Shown here piece by piece: positions 18,150-28,234 of a DNA stretch of 64,000 nucleotides. Source of the stretch: Ecytonucleospora hepatopenaei. Taxonomy: Eukaryota; Microsporidia; Enterocytozoonidae. The stretch covers positions 5,001 through 69,000 of the forward strand of contig JAPMUG010000011.1 in NCBI GenBank assembly GCA_026692725.1, in the 5' to 3' direction. Both the position numbers and the translations under genes were made by a program. The notes under the pieces are model-generated. The model did not search any database and was not told the DNA's origin. It saw only the letters and a list, made by a program, of their open reading frames with translations. Every line of letters begins with the position of its first letter. Within the stretch, counting starts at the first letter, position 1.

Positions 18150-18431
18150 ATGGTTAATTTTGAAGATTTTTTAGAATGTAAACAAATTTTGAAAAAAGCT
18201 ATTTACTCAAAATGCCAGTTAAAAAATGAAGATGAATTCAATAATTTAATTAATACTTATTGTCAGAATAAAGATAAATCTCTAGATGAAAATATTGGTG
18301 CAATTAAATATGCAGAATATTCATATAAGAGTTTTATGGAAAGTTTAAAAAATGTTGATGATGTTGATTTTGATAAAGAAGTTAAATTATTGGCCAAAGC
18401 ATTAGAAAAATCTTGTCCGGGACGGCAGTAA
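18150..18431 (+). CDS. Small acidic protein, unknown
   Basis: 93 residues, helical and acidic, without a signal peptide or membrane segment. It starts 20 nt after the TALE homeobox gene and has a CCC-like motif upstream, so it is probably a real gene. The C-terminus SCPGRQ is unusually GC-rich for the region. No family recognised. Confidence 0.6.
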   Translation: MVNFEDFLECKQILKKAIYSKCQLKNEDEFNNLINTYCQNKDKSLDENIGAIKYAEYSYKSFMESLKNVDDVDFDKEVKLLAKALEKSCPGRQ

Positions 18432-18604
18432 ATTATGTTTTAGTAAATTATTAGTATATAAAAAATTTCGTTTTTGTTATTTTCACTTTAATGTTCTTTA
18501 TTAATATTTTAAAGCAGTTAAATACATGTGTAAATTTATATTCCTTATTAAGTAGTAAATGTCTATATAAACAGCAAACTTATAAATATGTTTTTGAAAA
18601 CTTT

Positions 18605-18613
18605 AACACCCTA
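18605..18613 (+). promoter_or_regulatory. CCC-like motif of nucleoporin gene
   Basis: AACACCCTA, 5 nt before the ATG at 18619. Confidence 0.5.
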
Positions 18614-18618
18614 CTTTT

Positions 18619-21330
18619 ATGAAAAATTCTGAAATTACTGAAGCTTTTATTGAGACTAACAAATTACATCCTACAGTACAAGAGATTTATACAAGATCTT
18701 CTGACAGCTACAGTAGATTTAAAACTCTCTTCTTAAAAAAGGAACACCTCATTAACCTACAAAATGCTAATAAAGTTGGAATTTTAGCCGAAATAAAATC
18801 CATATGGTTTACTAAAGAAAATTCTTTATTTATTTATAACTACTGCACAACTACAGTAGAAGAAATTAATGGATTTGGTCATTCTATTTTGTTTGTTAAG
18901 ATTTTTACACCTACTTCTGGTATATTTTCCAAAAACATAAATTATTGTTTGTTTGTATTAACTAAACACGAAGCCATAATATATGCAATTGAAAGTGATA
19001 CCAATAACATTGTATACACGGATTTTAGTTGCAAATTATTAAGTCAACCATGTTCTTTAGAAGTTCAAAAAGACAAACTTTTTATAGGGTGTACAGATGG
19101 TAATGTATATTCTGTAATTTATAAAGTTGTTCCATTATTGGGATATAAAACAATGAGTCTATACACAACATCAAATTTTATAGCCAGAGCAGTAAAAACA
19201 GTTTTTAGGAGAAAATATGAGGAAGTGCACCATTTGAGCGTGGGTAAAATGTATTTAGCAGCATTAAACAATAATCTAAGTATTTTTGAATTTAAAAATA
19301 ACTTAAAAAGTATAAAAACATTTTCTTTATCTAAAAAATACGTAAGTTGTCAAATTCTAGAAGAAGAGCCGCTTTTGGTGAGTTGTACAGAACCAAACGG
19401 AAACAGAGATTTTTTTAGTTTTGAAGGGAAGGTATTTTCAAAAGAACACTGTGAATTTGTTAAAGAAGGTGAAAGCATGGCAGTGGTAAGTGATACAACG
19501 AAACAAGTGGTTCTTAGGAAATCCAATGGAATAAGTTTTTTGTATTTGCTGGCACAGAATGAAGACCAGTTGGTTAATTTTAAACCAGACAGTCCAAGTG
19601 AAAATTGTGAGCAAATAAATGTTGACCTTGGTGTTAAATCCATTTATCTAAAAAATAACACTCTAATTATATTATCAAACAATAAAATCAAAGAATATGA
19701 AATTTTCAGTTATAAAAAAATGCTGTTGAACTGCAGAACAGAAGAAATTTATTCTCTTCACAAAAATTATGGAGACTTAAACTTTATGATAAAATATTTT
19801 GAGTTATTGGCAGATAATGAAAATGTTTATAAAATAGAGGCATTTTGTAAAAACAAAAATATCAAGAGGTTTGCATTCTTTTGCTACTTAGCACAAGCAC
19901 TCAAAAAAATTTGGACTCTAAATTTATGTGATATTTTTAAAAAGAGTGAAACTTTAATTTATTTCAATAACCTAGTTAAGAAATTTGTTAATTTGGAAAA
20001 TAAAGTGAAGATGAGCAATGGATTTATTGATGAGTTGGCACAAACATACTACTACTGTTCTTTTCTTAATGACTATAATATAAAATATACAGAAACACTT
20101 GAAATTATTTTGACAAAATCAAATGAATCTTTTAAGAGAAAAACACTAAAACAGTTGCTCAAAATCTTTGAAAAGAACAAGTCTATTGATTCTTTGCTAA
20201 AGACAATGAACAACATGTGTCCTGCATATTTGCCAATGGATCAAATTAATAACCAAAGAGGCATGGAATTGCTTAAAACATTTTCTCCTCTAAACATGAA
20301 AGAATCCTTAAAATACTTTACAAATTGTAACACTGAAGTTATTGAATTGTTTAATTCTCAAAAATTTTATTATGGCTCTATTTATATTTTAAGGCATTCT
20401 TTTGGTCTAAATAAGGTTAAATATGAAACTTTGTGCAATTTATGTAAGGAAAGTTTGAAATGCAAGGGAGCACTGGACATTGGGTTAGAAGATTCCAGGG
20501 AAAGTTTTTTATATCCTCTTTTTGAGGCACTTATTGATTTAGAAGAATTTTCTGACTGTTCGTGTTGTGAGGAAAAAACTTATAGGCCGCATCTGCTTAA
20601 CATAAAAAATCCATTGTTTGAGCAATTTTTAAAAGAAAGAAAAAATAACAGTGCAAAAACAATTGACTTATTGTGGAAATACCAATTATCTAATGGCAAT
20701 AAAGAGGATGCAATACAAACCCTTTTAATTGCAGCTCAAAAAGTAAATCTTGATATGGAAATAAAAGTTGGTTTTTTAGAAAAAGCACTTTCTATTTCAC
20801 CAGCAAATATTCAGGTTAAAAGATTAATGGAAATTTATAAAATTCAAAAAGAACTTTCTGAAAGAAAGAATTTAAACATTACCAGATTACTAACCGCAGA
20901 CAGTTTGCTAAATGATTATTTATATGATGAGCATGATCTAGCAATTTTACTGTTAGATGCACTTGATTACAGATCTAAGAAAATATTCAAAGAAATTTAT
21001 AAAAAATTCATAACAAAAACAAGAAACATTGCAGTCATTTTTGAGGTATTGGAAAAGTTAAAAAATAAAATTAACGTTTTAGATTGCTTTTTGCTTGTGT
21101 TGATTGAAAAGGTTATTGGTCAAGATGAAAATTATAAATTAGGAAACAAATTAATAAGCATTGGATTCGAAAAGAGTGAAATTTTAGGTGTTTATAGAAA
21201 TTTGTTGATGAACAGCAACCATCCAAAAATAAAAGAGTTTATTTTAACAGAGATGCAAAACATTGCAAGTTATGAGGAATATGACGAATATAAAGGATTT
21301 TGTGAAAAAACATTTGGAATAAAACATTAA
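18619..21330 (+). CDS. NUP170: Nuclear pore scaffold nucleoporin, NUP155/NUP170-like
   Basis: 903 residues, shorter than the roughly 1,400-1,500 of animal or yeast members. The N-terminal part (about 40-350) looks like a propeller, with IKSIWFTKENSLFIYNY and KLFIGCTDGNVYSVIYK. EEVHHLSVGKMYLAALNNN follows, as in the Nup155 family. The remaining 550 residues are helical-solenoid in character, with a small Cys cluster (SDCSCCEEKTYR). Membership rests on pattern and layout, not on a catalytic motif; a vacuolar-sorting propeller/solenoid protein is the main alternative. Confidence 0.65.
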   Translation: MKNSEITEAFIETNKLHPTVQEIYTRSSDSYSRFKTLFLKKEHLINLQNANKVGILAEIKSIWFTKENSLFIYNYCTTTVEEINGFGHSILFVKIFTPTSGIFSKNINYCLFVLTKHEAIIYAIESDTNNIVYTDFSCKLLSQPCSLEVQKDKLFIGCTDGNVYSVIYKVVPLLGYKTMSLYTTSNFIARAVKTVFRRKYEEVHHLSVGKMYLAALNNNLSIFEFKNNLKSIKTFSLSKKYVSCQILEEEPLLVSCTEPNGNRDFFSFEGKVFSKEHCEFVKEGESMAVVSDTTKQVVLRKSNGISFLYLLAQNEDQLVNFKPDSPSENCEQINVDLGVKSIYLKNNTLIILSNNKIKEYEIFSYKKMLLNCRTEEIYSLHKNYGDLNFMIKYFELLADNENVYKIEAFCKNKNIKRFAFFCYLAQALKKIWTLNLCDIFKKSETLIYFNNLVKKFVNLENKVKMSNGFIDELAQTYYYCSFLNDYNIKYTETLEIILTKSNESFKRKTLKQLLKIFEKNKSIDSLLKTMNNMCPAYLPMDQINNQRGMELLKTFSPLNMKESLKYFTNCNTEVIELFNSQKFYYGSIYILRHSFGLNKVKYETLCNLCKESLKCKGALDIGLEDSRESFLYPLFEALIDLEEFSDCSCCEEKTYRPHLLNIKNPLFEQFLKERKNNSAKTIDLLWKYQLSNGNKEDAIQTLLIAAQKVNLDMEIKVGFLEKALSISPANIQVKRLMEIYKIQKELSERKNLNITRLLTADSLLNDYLYDEHDLAILLLDALDYRSKKIFKEIYKKFITKTRNIAVIFEVLEKLKNKINVLDCFLLVLIEKVIGQDENYKLGNKLISIGFEKSEILGVYRNLLMNSNHPKIKEFILTEMQNIASYEEYDEYKGFCEKTFGIKH

Positions 21331-21335
21331 ATTTA

Positions 21336-23414
21336 TTATCTTCTTTTCCCTTTATTTCTTTGCTTGATTTTTTTCTGTTTTATGTGCTTTAAGGCATTAA
21401 TTTTACGTTTTTCTTCATTTAATTTTATATTATCTTTATAATTTTTGTGTTCTTTATGTGTTTTATATGAAAAAGAAGATGAGATTTCTTCAAAACTTGT
21501 ACTTTCACTATTAATAAGTTCTTCTAAGCGATCACAACTATCCTTTTCTTTTTTGACAAAACTCTGTCTTTGTAATTTTTGTAAATATTTTGATTTCATT
21601 TGGGCGTCTTCATTCTCTTCACTATTTTCAAAAACTTCTTTTTCTCTTTCTTCTGAAATGCATTGCAAAAAATTATCCATCATATTTTCTTTCTTATTAA
21701 TATGTATGTATTTTTCCTTGACCTGAAGTAAAACAACATCACTTTCCAAAATATTTCCTTCAAAAGTAGCTCTGAAATCTCCACCTGCTCCTATTGGTGA
21801 TTTTAAAATTCCTCTTATTCCACTTGCAGTTTTTAAATTTGCGAACAAAAATTTAGAACATTCTTTTTTACTTCCAAACATCCCTTTAACATATACAGTA
21901 TTTACATTTACTTTATCAGGATACCCCATTAAATTGTATGTTTTGTATAATGTCCTTTTATCTGTAAATTTCCCACTAAATAAAATTCTAAAAAATACGT
22001 CCTCTGTACTAAAAACAAAAAACTTTTTACCTGTAAAACTTTCACTAGTTAGTGGGCAAAAATTAAAAGACAATCCATTTTTTGACATTTTTTCGCAAAT
22101 AACATCATTTTTGCTCAGTTTAGAATTTAAAGCAGAAATTTTGTATATTTCCCATCCAACATTCAAATACAAAATTCTTTCACTGTAAATTTTGATCAAC
22201 TCTTTTAGATTGTTTAAATAATATTTGTTGATTACAATATCACCCGAATTAAATTCTCCTTCATTAACCTTTTCATGGTTTTTTATTTTTGTATCATTCA
22301 AAACCAAAACATCACCACAAACACATGGTTTTGTCACTTTAAAACATACAATATCACCCGGTAGTGTATAGTTTTCTTTTCTTAAAATTTCTTTTTTTGT
22401 TTCCCATGCTTTTTTATCTTTTTCTTTGTTTTTCATCAAAAAATTGTCCTTGCATAAACTTTTGCTACTTTTTTTTGTTTCATTTTGAAAGTTTTCTTTT
22501 AATGTATCTTCTTCATTTATTTCTGTGCTTTTTATATCATCGTTACTATCATAAACCTTACTATTGATATTATCATTTTCAATAGAATCGTTAAAACTTG
22601 AACAATCAGAATTATCATCTTCCTGCAAAAATTCAAGCTTATTATCTTCCATTTCTTCAATAAAATCCACGTCTTCATTTTTCTGTTCTTTTTTATTTTC
22701 TTTAGTAAAACTTACACTTTTCCCCATAACCTTTATATTTTGTACATTGCTATAAACTTCATCGGTTAAAATGTTTTTATGTTCTAAATTACTTAAACTA
22801 ATAGGTTTGCCCCTTAAAACACCCGTAACAACATTATTTTCTACTTTATTAATTAACATGTAAGAATTGTTGCATTTAAACTCAACTGGTCTAATTTTAA
22901 ATTTAAATAAATTAAATTTCAAGGAAAGCAATGTAAAAATCTTAACAACATATCCACATTCAGCTTTAAGCCTCTTCTCAAATGCTTTTTTAATTTTTTT
23001 GTTTTTACTTTCAGAAACAAAAAATGCTTTAAGCTGTCCGTGTATGTTTATTATAGAAATGTATTCAAAGACTGCTAAATCTAATTTATCTTTCATATTA
23101 TCATCATCTGTGTTAACATCAAAAACAACCAAATCAGCTATTTTGCTAAGACAAATGAATTTTTGCATTTCATCATAGTTTAAAAATAAAAACTGAAATC
23201 TTTTCCCATTAATTTCATAATAATGTTCTTTTTGATATTTTTTAAAAAATACATCCGTAGTTTTTTGCAAATTATCATTTTTACATATAAACAATACAAT
23301 TGCAGGAGCAGCATCTTTATAAAACATGTTTTCTATGGTAACTTTAGAATGTAACTCATTGTAGAGTTGCATTTTCTTAGCTTTTTTAAAATCAGACTTT
23401 GTAATTTTTTCCAT
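21336..23414 (-). CDS. BMS1: Ribosome biogenesis GTPase-family protein BMS1/TSR1-like
   Basis: 40S subunit assembly factor. 692 residues against about 1,180 in yeast Bms1. The C-terminal region has VKGMFGSKKECSKFLFANLK, then TASGIRGILKSPIG and GDFRATFEGNILESDVVLLQ, closest to BMS1. The N-terminal G domain is worn: the P-loop position reads FICKNDNLQKTT rather than a GxxxxGKT motif, which resembles TSR1. A charged, acidic insert lies at about 235-330 and a basic tail ends the protein. Its start codon is only 24 nt from that of the next gene. It converges on the nucleoporin gene, stops 5 nt apart. Confidence 0.8.
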   Translation of the reverse strand: MEKITKSDFKKAKKMQLYNELHSKVTIENMFYKDAAPAIVLFICKNDNLQKTTDVFFKKYQKEHYYEINGKRFQFLFLNYDEMQKFICLSKIADLVVFDVNTDDDNMKDKLDLAVFEYISIINIHGQLKAFFVSESKNKKIKKAFEKRLKAECGYVVKIFTLLSLKFNLFKFKIRPVEFKCNNSYMLINKVENNVVTGVLRGKPISLSNLEHKNILTDEVYSNVQNIKVMGKSVSFTKENKKEQKNEDVDFIEEMEDNKLEFLQEDDNSDCSSFNDSIENDNINSKVYDSNDDIKSTEINEEDTLKENFQNETKKSSKSLCKDNFLMKNKEKDKKAWETKKEILRKENYTLPGDIVCFKVTKPCVCGDVLVLNDTKIKNHEKVNEGEFNSGDIVINKYYLNNLKELIKIYSERILYLNVGWEIYKISALNSKLSKNDVICEKMSKNGLSFNFCPLTSESFTGKKFFVFSTEDVFFRILFSGKFTDKRTLYKTYNLMGYPDKVNVNTVYVKGMFGSKKECSKFLFANLKTASGIRGILKSPIGAGGDFRATFEGNILESDVVLLQVKEKYIHINKKENMMDNFLQCISEEREKEVFENSEENEDAQMKSKYLQKLQRQSFVKKEKDSCDRLEELINSESTSFEEISSSFSYKTHKEHKNYKDNIKLNEEKRKINALKHIKQKKIKQRNKGKRR

Positions 23415-23438
23415 AAAAATTTTTGGGTTTTTACCGTA
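23415..23438. promoter_or_regulatory. 24-nt divergent spacer carrying two start-site motifs
   Basis: The only sequence between two divergent start codons. Read on the minus strand it holds AAACCC toward the BMS1-like gene. Read on the plus strand it holds TTTTTACCGTAA directly before the exosome-like gene. Any core promoter must lie inside one or both coding regions. Confidence 0.55.
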
Positions 23439-23972
23439 ATGAAATTTTATGAAGAAAAACTTGTAAATTATGAAAAAGACTATAAAATTAACGAAAATAC
23501 TACAATTTTTACAAAATTGAATGAAGAGTCATTTGTAATTGAGGATGTATTTGTTAATTGTATAATTAGACTCACACCTGTAAATACTTTTGCAGGAATT
23601 TCTTTTTCTTTTAACAGAAAAATGGACATTGTTTCTGGTATTTTACAAAAAACATTTCAAAAACTTAAACTCAAAGTAGAGGTTGATGTTGTTTTTACTT
23701 CAGTTTGTGATGAATATCGTCATTTCAGTCTATATGTTAGTAGTATCCTCACAAAATATATTTCAAAGTTTTTAAACTTAAAAATAAAAACAAATCTTTT
23801 AACAAAGTTTAAAAACATTATAGTAGTTGATCCTACACCACAGGAAATTGAATTTTGTAATAATTATTTTTATATGGTGGAACAAGGTGACATATTGTAC
23901 ACAGAAGCATTTAATTATGAAGATATAGAAAATGACGGTGTTTATGAAGAAATAAAAAGAAAAATGTCTTAG
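23439..23972 (+). CDS. Exosome RNase PH-domain subunit-like
   Basis: 177 residues from the ATG at 23439; the frame is open further upstream but there it overlaps the opposite gene. Late in the protein IIVVDPTPQEIEFCNNYF matches the DPT motif shared by RNase PH-type exosome ring subunits, and the preceding VEVDVVFTSVCDEYRHFSLY fits the second half of that fold. Catalytic residues are not evident, as in the eukaryotic ring. Which of the six ring subunits it is cannot be decided; Rrp46 or Mtr3 would suit the size. Confidence 0.55.
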   Translation: MKFYEEKLVNYEKDYKINENTTIFTKLNEESFVIEDVFVNCIIRLTPVNTFAGISFSFNRKMDIVSGILQKTFQKLKLKVEVDVVFTSVCDEYRHFSLYVSSILTKYISKFLNLKIKTNLLTKFKNIIVVDPTPQEIEFCNNYFYMVEQGDILYTEAFNYEDIENDGVYEEIKRKMS

Positions 23973-24079
23973 TTTAAAATATAATGTAATTTGTAAAGAG
24001 TTTGTATAATGCTTTTTTATATTAAAGACACTGGTGTTTCAAATAATCATAAAACACAAATGACACCTGTTTTTGTCAT

Positions 24080-25033
24080 ATGATCCTTTTTAATTTAAAT
24101 CTTTGTCTTTGCTGTTTTTATTTACAAGAGAAGGATAAAAAAGATGAGAGATTCGAAAAACAACTTAGTGATATCATTAATGAAAATGAAAAAGAACGAA
24201 CAGATAAACACAAATTTGTTTTATTAAAAGGTTTTGAAAGACTAAACAAAAAACTCAACAAATACGATCCAAACAAAGATAAAGGAGAGTGCAGTGCAGA
24301 TGTAGATGGTTTTAAAAAGCCACTATCATATCTAAAACAAAAATATGATAAATTAGAAGACAAAGAAATTTCACCTGTTAAATCAAAGAAAGAAAAAGAA
24401 ACAGATGAAAAACTATCAGAAATACTTGAGCTTTTAAAAGAAGTTAATGAGTCAAATCCCAAGATATCAGCGGTAAAAAATCAAAGGGATAATATGAAAG
24501 AACAATCTTGTTTAAACCAAAAAGATCCCTCCCTAGAAAATTATGAACAAAATGAAATGAAAGAGGAAGAACCAAATTCTCTTTTTAAATACCAAGAAAA
24601 TATAAATAATGGTCAAACAAGTCAAACTGGTAATATTGCCGGTGCAAAACAAAATAAGCTCGATTCAAAACTATTAGAAACACACAATTCATTAGGCAAA
24701 GAATTGGATAATTGGTTTAATTTATTATATATGAAGGGAAAAGATTTACATGACAAATCAAGGAAAAGTAAAAAACTAAAATATAATTCTGGTAAAAAAT
24801 TAAAGAGTGTTTTGTGTACTGATGATTTTGAAAGATTAACTTATAAAGAAAAAATGCTTTATAAAAAATTAATGTCACCAAAAATTGCTAAAATCTGTGC
24901 TAAGTTAAAGATAAAACAAAAAATGAAAAATAAAAATGCATTTTTATCATCTTCAAATGAAGTGGATTATTTTATGAGTAGGGTTAACAAAAGACTATTG
25001 TTGCTATCAGATAATGATTTTGAATCTAAGTAA
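24080..25033 (+). CDS. Putative secreted highly charged protein
   Basis: 317 residues. A short hydrophobic, Cys-containing N-terminus (MILFNLNLCLCCFYLQ) fits a signal peptide. The rest is very rich in Lys, Glu, Asp and Asn with likely coiled coil at 20-130, and a basic C-terminal quarter. The start lies in TTTTGTCATATG, like two other genes in the window. No family recognised; secretion is predicted by eye only. Confidence 0.7.
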   Translation: MILFNLNLCLCCFYLQEKDKKDERFEKQLSDIINENEKERTDKHKFVLLKGFERLNKKLNKYDPNKDKGECSADVDGFKKPLSYLKQKYDKLEDKEISPVKSKKEKETDEKLSEILELLKEVNESNPKISAVKNQRDNMKEQSCLNQKDPSLENYEQNEMKEEEPNSLFKYQENINNGQTSQTGNIAGAKQNKLDSKLLETHNSLGKELDNWFNLLYMKGKDLHDKSRKSKKLKYNSGKKLKSVLCTDDFERLTYKEKMLYKKLMSPKIAKICAKLKIKQKMKNKNAFLSSSNEVDYFMSRVNKRLLLLSDNDFESK

Positions 25034-25282
25034 AAACATTTTAATTTTATACCATTTTTAAATTAAAATAACAAAGTTATAATCAAATATTTTAAAATCT
25101 TTTTATATGGACTTTTACTAATATTTAAAGTTTGTAATAAAATTTTACCCTGATAAAATAAAAAACAATATAATAAACTAAAATACTATACTTTATCAAA
25201 ATATAATAAACTAAACTAAATTAGTATATAAGACAATATAATATAATAAAAAACAATAATATAAACATAAAATATTACTCAA

Positions 25283-26344
25283 ATGGATAATACCGAACAA
25301 AGAAAAATTGAAGATAAATTTAAAGAATTAAACTTAAAAAATGGAGTGGAAGAAAAGGTTACTTTGATTGAACGTAATTTACAAGAAATAACTGAAACAG
25401 ATAGAATTGCCATCAGAAAAATTATGAACGTTCGTCCTATGAAAATTTACTGGGGGACTGCTATTACAGGAAAGCCACATATTGCGTATTTTCTGCCAAT
25501 TTTGAAACTTAAAGATTTTTTAACTGCTGGATGTCAAGTTACTGTTTTACTTGCAGATATTCACGGTTTTCTTGATAACCTAAAGGCACCAATTGAATTA
25601 GTGGAAGCTAGATACATTTACTATAAAAAGCTTATTGAAACTATGATAAAAACAACAGTTGGTAATACAGATAAAATAAAATTTATTAAAGGAAGTTCCT
25701 ATCAAAAATCAGAAAAATACGTGTTTGACCTGTATAAACTTTCTTCTCTTACGAAAGAAAGAGATTGTAGAAGAGCTGGTGCTGATGTTGTTAAACAAAC
25801 AGATAATGCGCCTTTGAGCTGTTTGTTATATCCAAACATGCAGGCACTTGATGAGGAGTATTTGGAAGTTGATGCACAATTTGGAGGGGAAGATCAGAGG
25901 AAAATATTTATGCATGCCAAGACTTTTTTGCCTAAGATTGGTTACAAAAAAAGAATACACCTTATGAATCCTATGATGCCAGGGCTTAATTCTGAAAAGA
26001 TGAGTTCTTCAGATGAGCTAAGCAAAATAGACCTTCTTGATTCTGAAAAAAGAATTAAAAATAAAATTAACAAATGTTTTTGTGAGGAAGGAAATACACA
26101 AACAGGTGTTCTAATTTTATTTAAGCACATTTTGTTTTTGTATTTTGAAGAAATTTTAGTTAATGATGTTGAATATAAACATTATGAAGATTTAGAGAAT
26201 GCATTTATAAAGAAAATGATACATCCAGGTGATTTAAAAACAGCATGTGCCTTTTACATTAATAAAATGGTAGGACCAGTAAGAGAAGAAATGCTCAAGG
26301 ACAAAGAAATTATAAAAGCTGCATACAAAGATCATCAATTTTAA
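25283..26344 (+). CDS. YARS: Tyrosyl-tRNA synthetase, cytosolic
   Basis: Class I aminoacyl-tRNA synthetase charging tRNA-Tyr. 353 residues, the length of the minimal eukaryotic/archaeal form without the EMAP-II-like tail. TGKPHIAY takes the place of HIGH, and KMSSS is at about 239-243. FGGEDQRKIFMHAK and the Tyr-binding region YPNMQALDEEYLEVDAQ are intact. TACCCT occurs 133 nt upstream. Confidence 0.95.
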   Translation: MDNTEQRKIEDKFKELNLKNGVEEKVTLIERNLQEITETDRIAIRKIMNVRPMKIYWGTAITGKPHIAYFLPILKLKDFLTAGCQVTVLLADIHGFLDNLKAPIELVEARYIYYKKLIETMIKTTVGNTDKIKFIKGSSYQKSEKYVFDLYKLSSLTKERDCRRAGADVVKQTDNAPLSCLLYPNMQALDEEYLEVDAQFGGEDQRKIFMHAKTFLPKIGYKKRIHLMNPMMPGLNSEKMSSSDELSKIDLLDSEKRIKNKINKCFCEEGNTQTGVLILFKHILFLYFEEILVNDVEYKHYEDLENAFIKKMIHPGDLKTACAFYINKMVGPVREEMLKDKEIIKAAYKDHQF

Positions 26345-26431
26345 TAAATAGGTGAGTTTTTTGTTATTTTAATTTATTAATATTTTTTTCTTAGAAAAAT
26401 AATCCTTAACTTTTTTACCACCTTTTTGTTT

Positions 26432-26869
26432 ATGTCAAAAACTTTAAACAACTTTTCTAATACAAATATTTTTCAGAATAAAGACGAAAAAGAAGAGAGT
26501 GAAGTAGAACTAGAACTTAAAAAAGAAAATACTTCTTTTATAAATGAAAAACAATTCTTTAGTTTAATACCTGGAAAGTTCGATGATTTAAAAACATGTC
26601 ATCTTGTTATAAAAGAGCAAAAAGCTGTAATTAAGGCGTGCATGGCTGAAATTGAAGCTTTAAAAAAGAATAAAGAAAAAGTTTTCAAAAGAAAAAAATT
26701 AAACACATCAAAAATAGACCGAGCACTTGAATTAGTAAAAAAACTGAAAAAATTTAAAGGTGATACTGAAGAAATGCACAAGTTAAAGCTTCAAAATATG
26801 CGATACAAAAATATTATTGAGCTTTTAGTTGAAAAATATAAGGATACTGAAATTTTTAAAGATTTGTAA
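26432..26869 (+). CDS. Small coiled-coil protein, unknown
   Basis: 145 residues from the ATG at 26432. Mostly Lys/Glu-rich helix, strongest at about 55-140, with no membrane segment. The start is preceded by TTTTTGTTT, similar to the initiator of three other genes. No family recognised; a structural complex subunit is only a guess. Confidence 0.65.
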   Translation: MSKTLNNFSNTNIFQNKDEKEESEVELELKKENTSFINEKQFFSLIPGKFDDLKTCHLVIKEQKAVIKACMAEIEALKKNKEKVFKRKKLNTSKIDRALELVKKLKKFKGDTEEMHKLKLQNMRYKNIIELLVEKYKDTEIFKDL

Positions 26870-27043
26870 AGACTTTCGAACTGATATCTCTTTATAAAGT
26901 TTATATTAGCACTTACTTGTAATAATTGTTGTTCTTATTGTACTTATTAGATTATATGTTGGTATTAAATCTATATTTAAGTTATTAAAAGTGCTTTTTA
27001 AAAATTTTTTGAGAAATATTTTACATTTGAAACAATTTTTAAA

Positions 27044-27054
27044 TTTTACCGTAA
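27044..27054 (+). promoter_or_regulatory. TTTTACCGTAA start-site motif of RIO1
   Basis: The same 11 bases occur directly before the exosome-like gene at 23439. Here they end 4 nt before the RIO1 ATG. Confidence 0.5.
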
Positions 27055-27058
27055 AAAA

Positions 27059-28225
27059 ATGAAAGAAAATAAAACAGAAAGAAAAATCAAAGATTCTTCA
27101 ATGTTTGCAACAACAGATAAAGTATTAGATCACACATCAAAGGGTATTTTAGATTCTTTAAAAAGAAGAAATAAACTACACAGTGTAGAACAAGCCATAG
27201 CAACCGGAAAAGAAGCTGCTATTTTTCCAGGAATTATAGACAAAAATATAGAGACAAAATTTATAAATGCCGTTAAAGAAGAAACAGACAGCATTGTGGA
27301 TGTAAAACCACAAACTTTTGTTAAATGTGCTATTAAAATATATAAAACAAGCACAATGTTTTTTAAAGACAGGACAAAATATATAAAAAATGAAAAAAGA
27401 TATTCAAACATTTGTACAACAAACAGCAGAAAATTAATAAAAGTTTGGGCAGAGAAAGAAGTAAGAAATTTAAAAAGAATAAGGAAAGCAGGTATTTTAG
27501 CACCATGTCCTCTTTATCTCAAAAAAAGTGTGTTAATTATGGAAATGGTTATGAAAGAAGATAAAGTTTCACAAATTTTAAAAAATTATAAAAAAATCAC
27601 ACAAAAAACATATGATGATACACTTCAAATTATTGATGACATGTATAACAAAGCAAAACTTGTACATGGAGATTTATCAGAATATAATATTTTGATAGGC
27701 GATAATGAAAATCTCTATGTTATTGATGTGGGTCAGTCTGTAGATTTAACACATGAAAATGCCTTATATTTTCTGATAATAGACATAATAAATATAAATA
27801 TATTTTATAAAAACAAAAATGTATTGTTATATGATGAAAATACTATTTTTGAAAAAATCACAAATTTAAAAATTCCAAATTGTCTTAAAGGAATTAAATT
27901 AAATAAAAACAGTTTTATTCCAACTAATTTATCAGAAGTTGTTAACGAAGAAGATGCATATCTATTTTTGGAGGATAAAAATGTTAATTTAGAAAACACT
28001 TCAGAGAGTAGAGAAGAATTTAACATTCATAATAAATATACAATTTCTGTTGATTCTTATGACTCATCTAAATCAATTACAGACGATAATGATGAAACAA
28101 CAAATAAAGTTTGCCTTGAATCTTTGCATAAAAATGTAATTAAGCATAAACACAAAAAAGAAATAAAAGAAGCAAACAGGGAAAGAAGAAAATTAAAGGC
28201 ACTAAAAAAGAAAATAAAGCAATAA
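27059..28225 (+). CDS. RIO1: RIO1 atypical protein kinase
   Basis: Kinase/ATPase needed for late 40S maturation. 388 residues. The modified nucleotide loop ATGKEAAIF, KCAIKIYKTSTMFFKDRTKY, and VWAEKEVRNLKRI are in order. The catalytic loop is HGDLSEYN (Asp205) and the metal-binding motif IDVGQSV (Asp223). An acidic Asn-rich linker and basic tail follow. It ends 9 nt from the convergent CAP-Gly gene. Confidence 0.95.
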   Translation: MKENKTERKIKDSSMFATTDKVLDHTSKGILDSLKRRNKLHSVEQAIATGKEAAIFPGIIDKNIETKFINAVKEETDSIVDVKPQTFVKCAIKIYKTSTMFFKDRTKYIKNEKRYSNICTTNSRKLIKVWAEKEVRNLKRIRKAGILAPCPLYLKKSVLIMEMVMKEDKVSQILKNYKKITQKTYDDTLQIIDDMYNKAKLVHGDLSEYNILIGDNENLYVIDVGQSVDLTHENALYFLIIDIININIFYKNKNVLLYDENTIFEKITNLKIPNCLKGIKLNKNSFIPTNLSEVVNEEDAYLFLEDKNVNLENTSESREEFNIHNKYTISVDSYDSSKSITDDNDETTNKVCLESLHKNVIKHKHKKEIKEANRERRKLKALKKKIKQ

Positions 28226-28234
28226 ACATTTATA

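Noticed and set aside
22867..23178. Plus-strand ORFs across the BMS1-like gene
   Set aside because: Antisense shadows; no start-site motif or family match.
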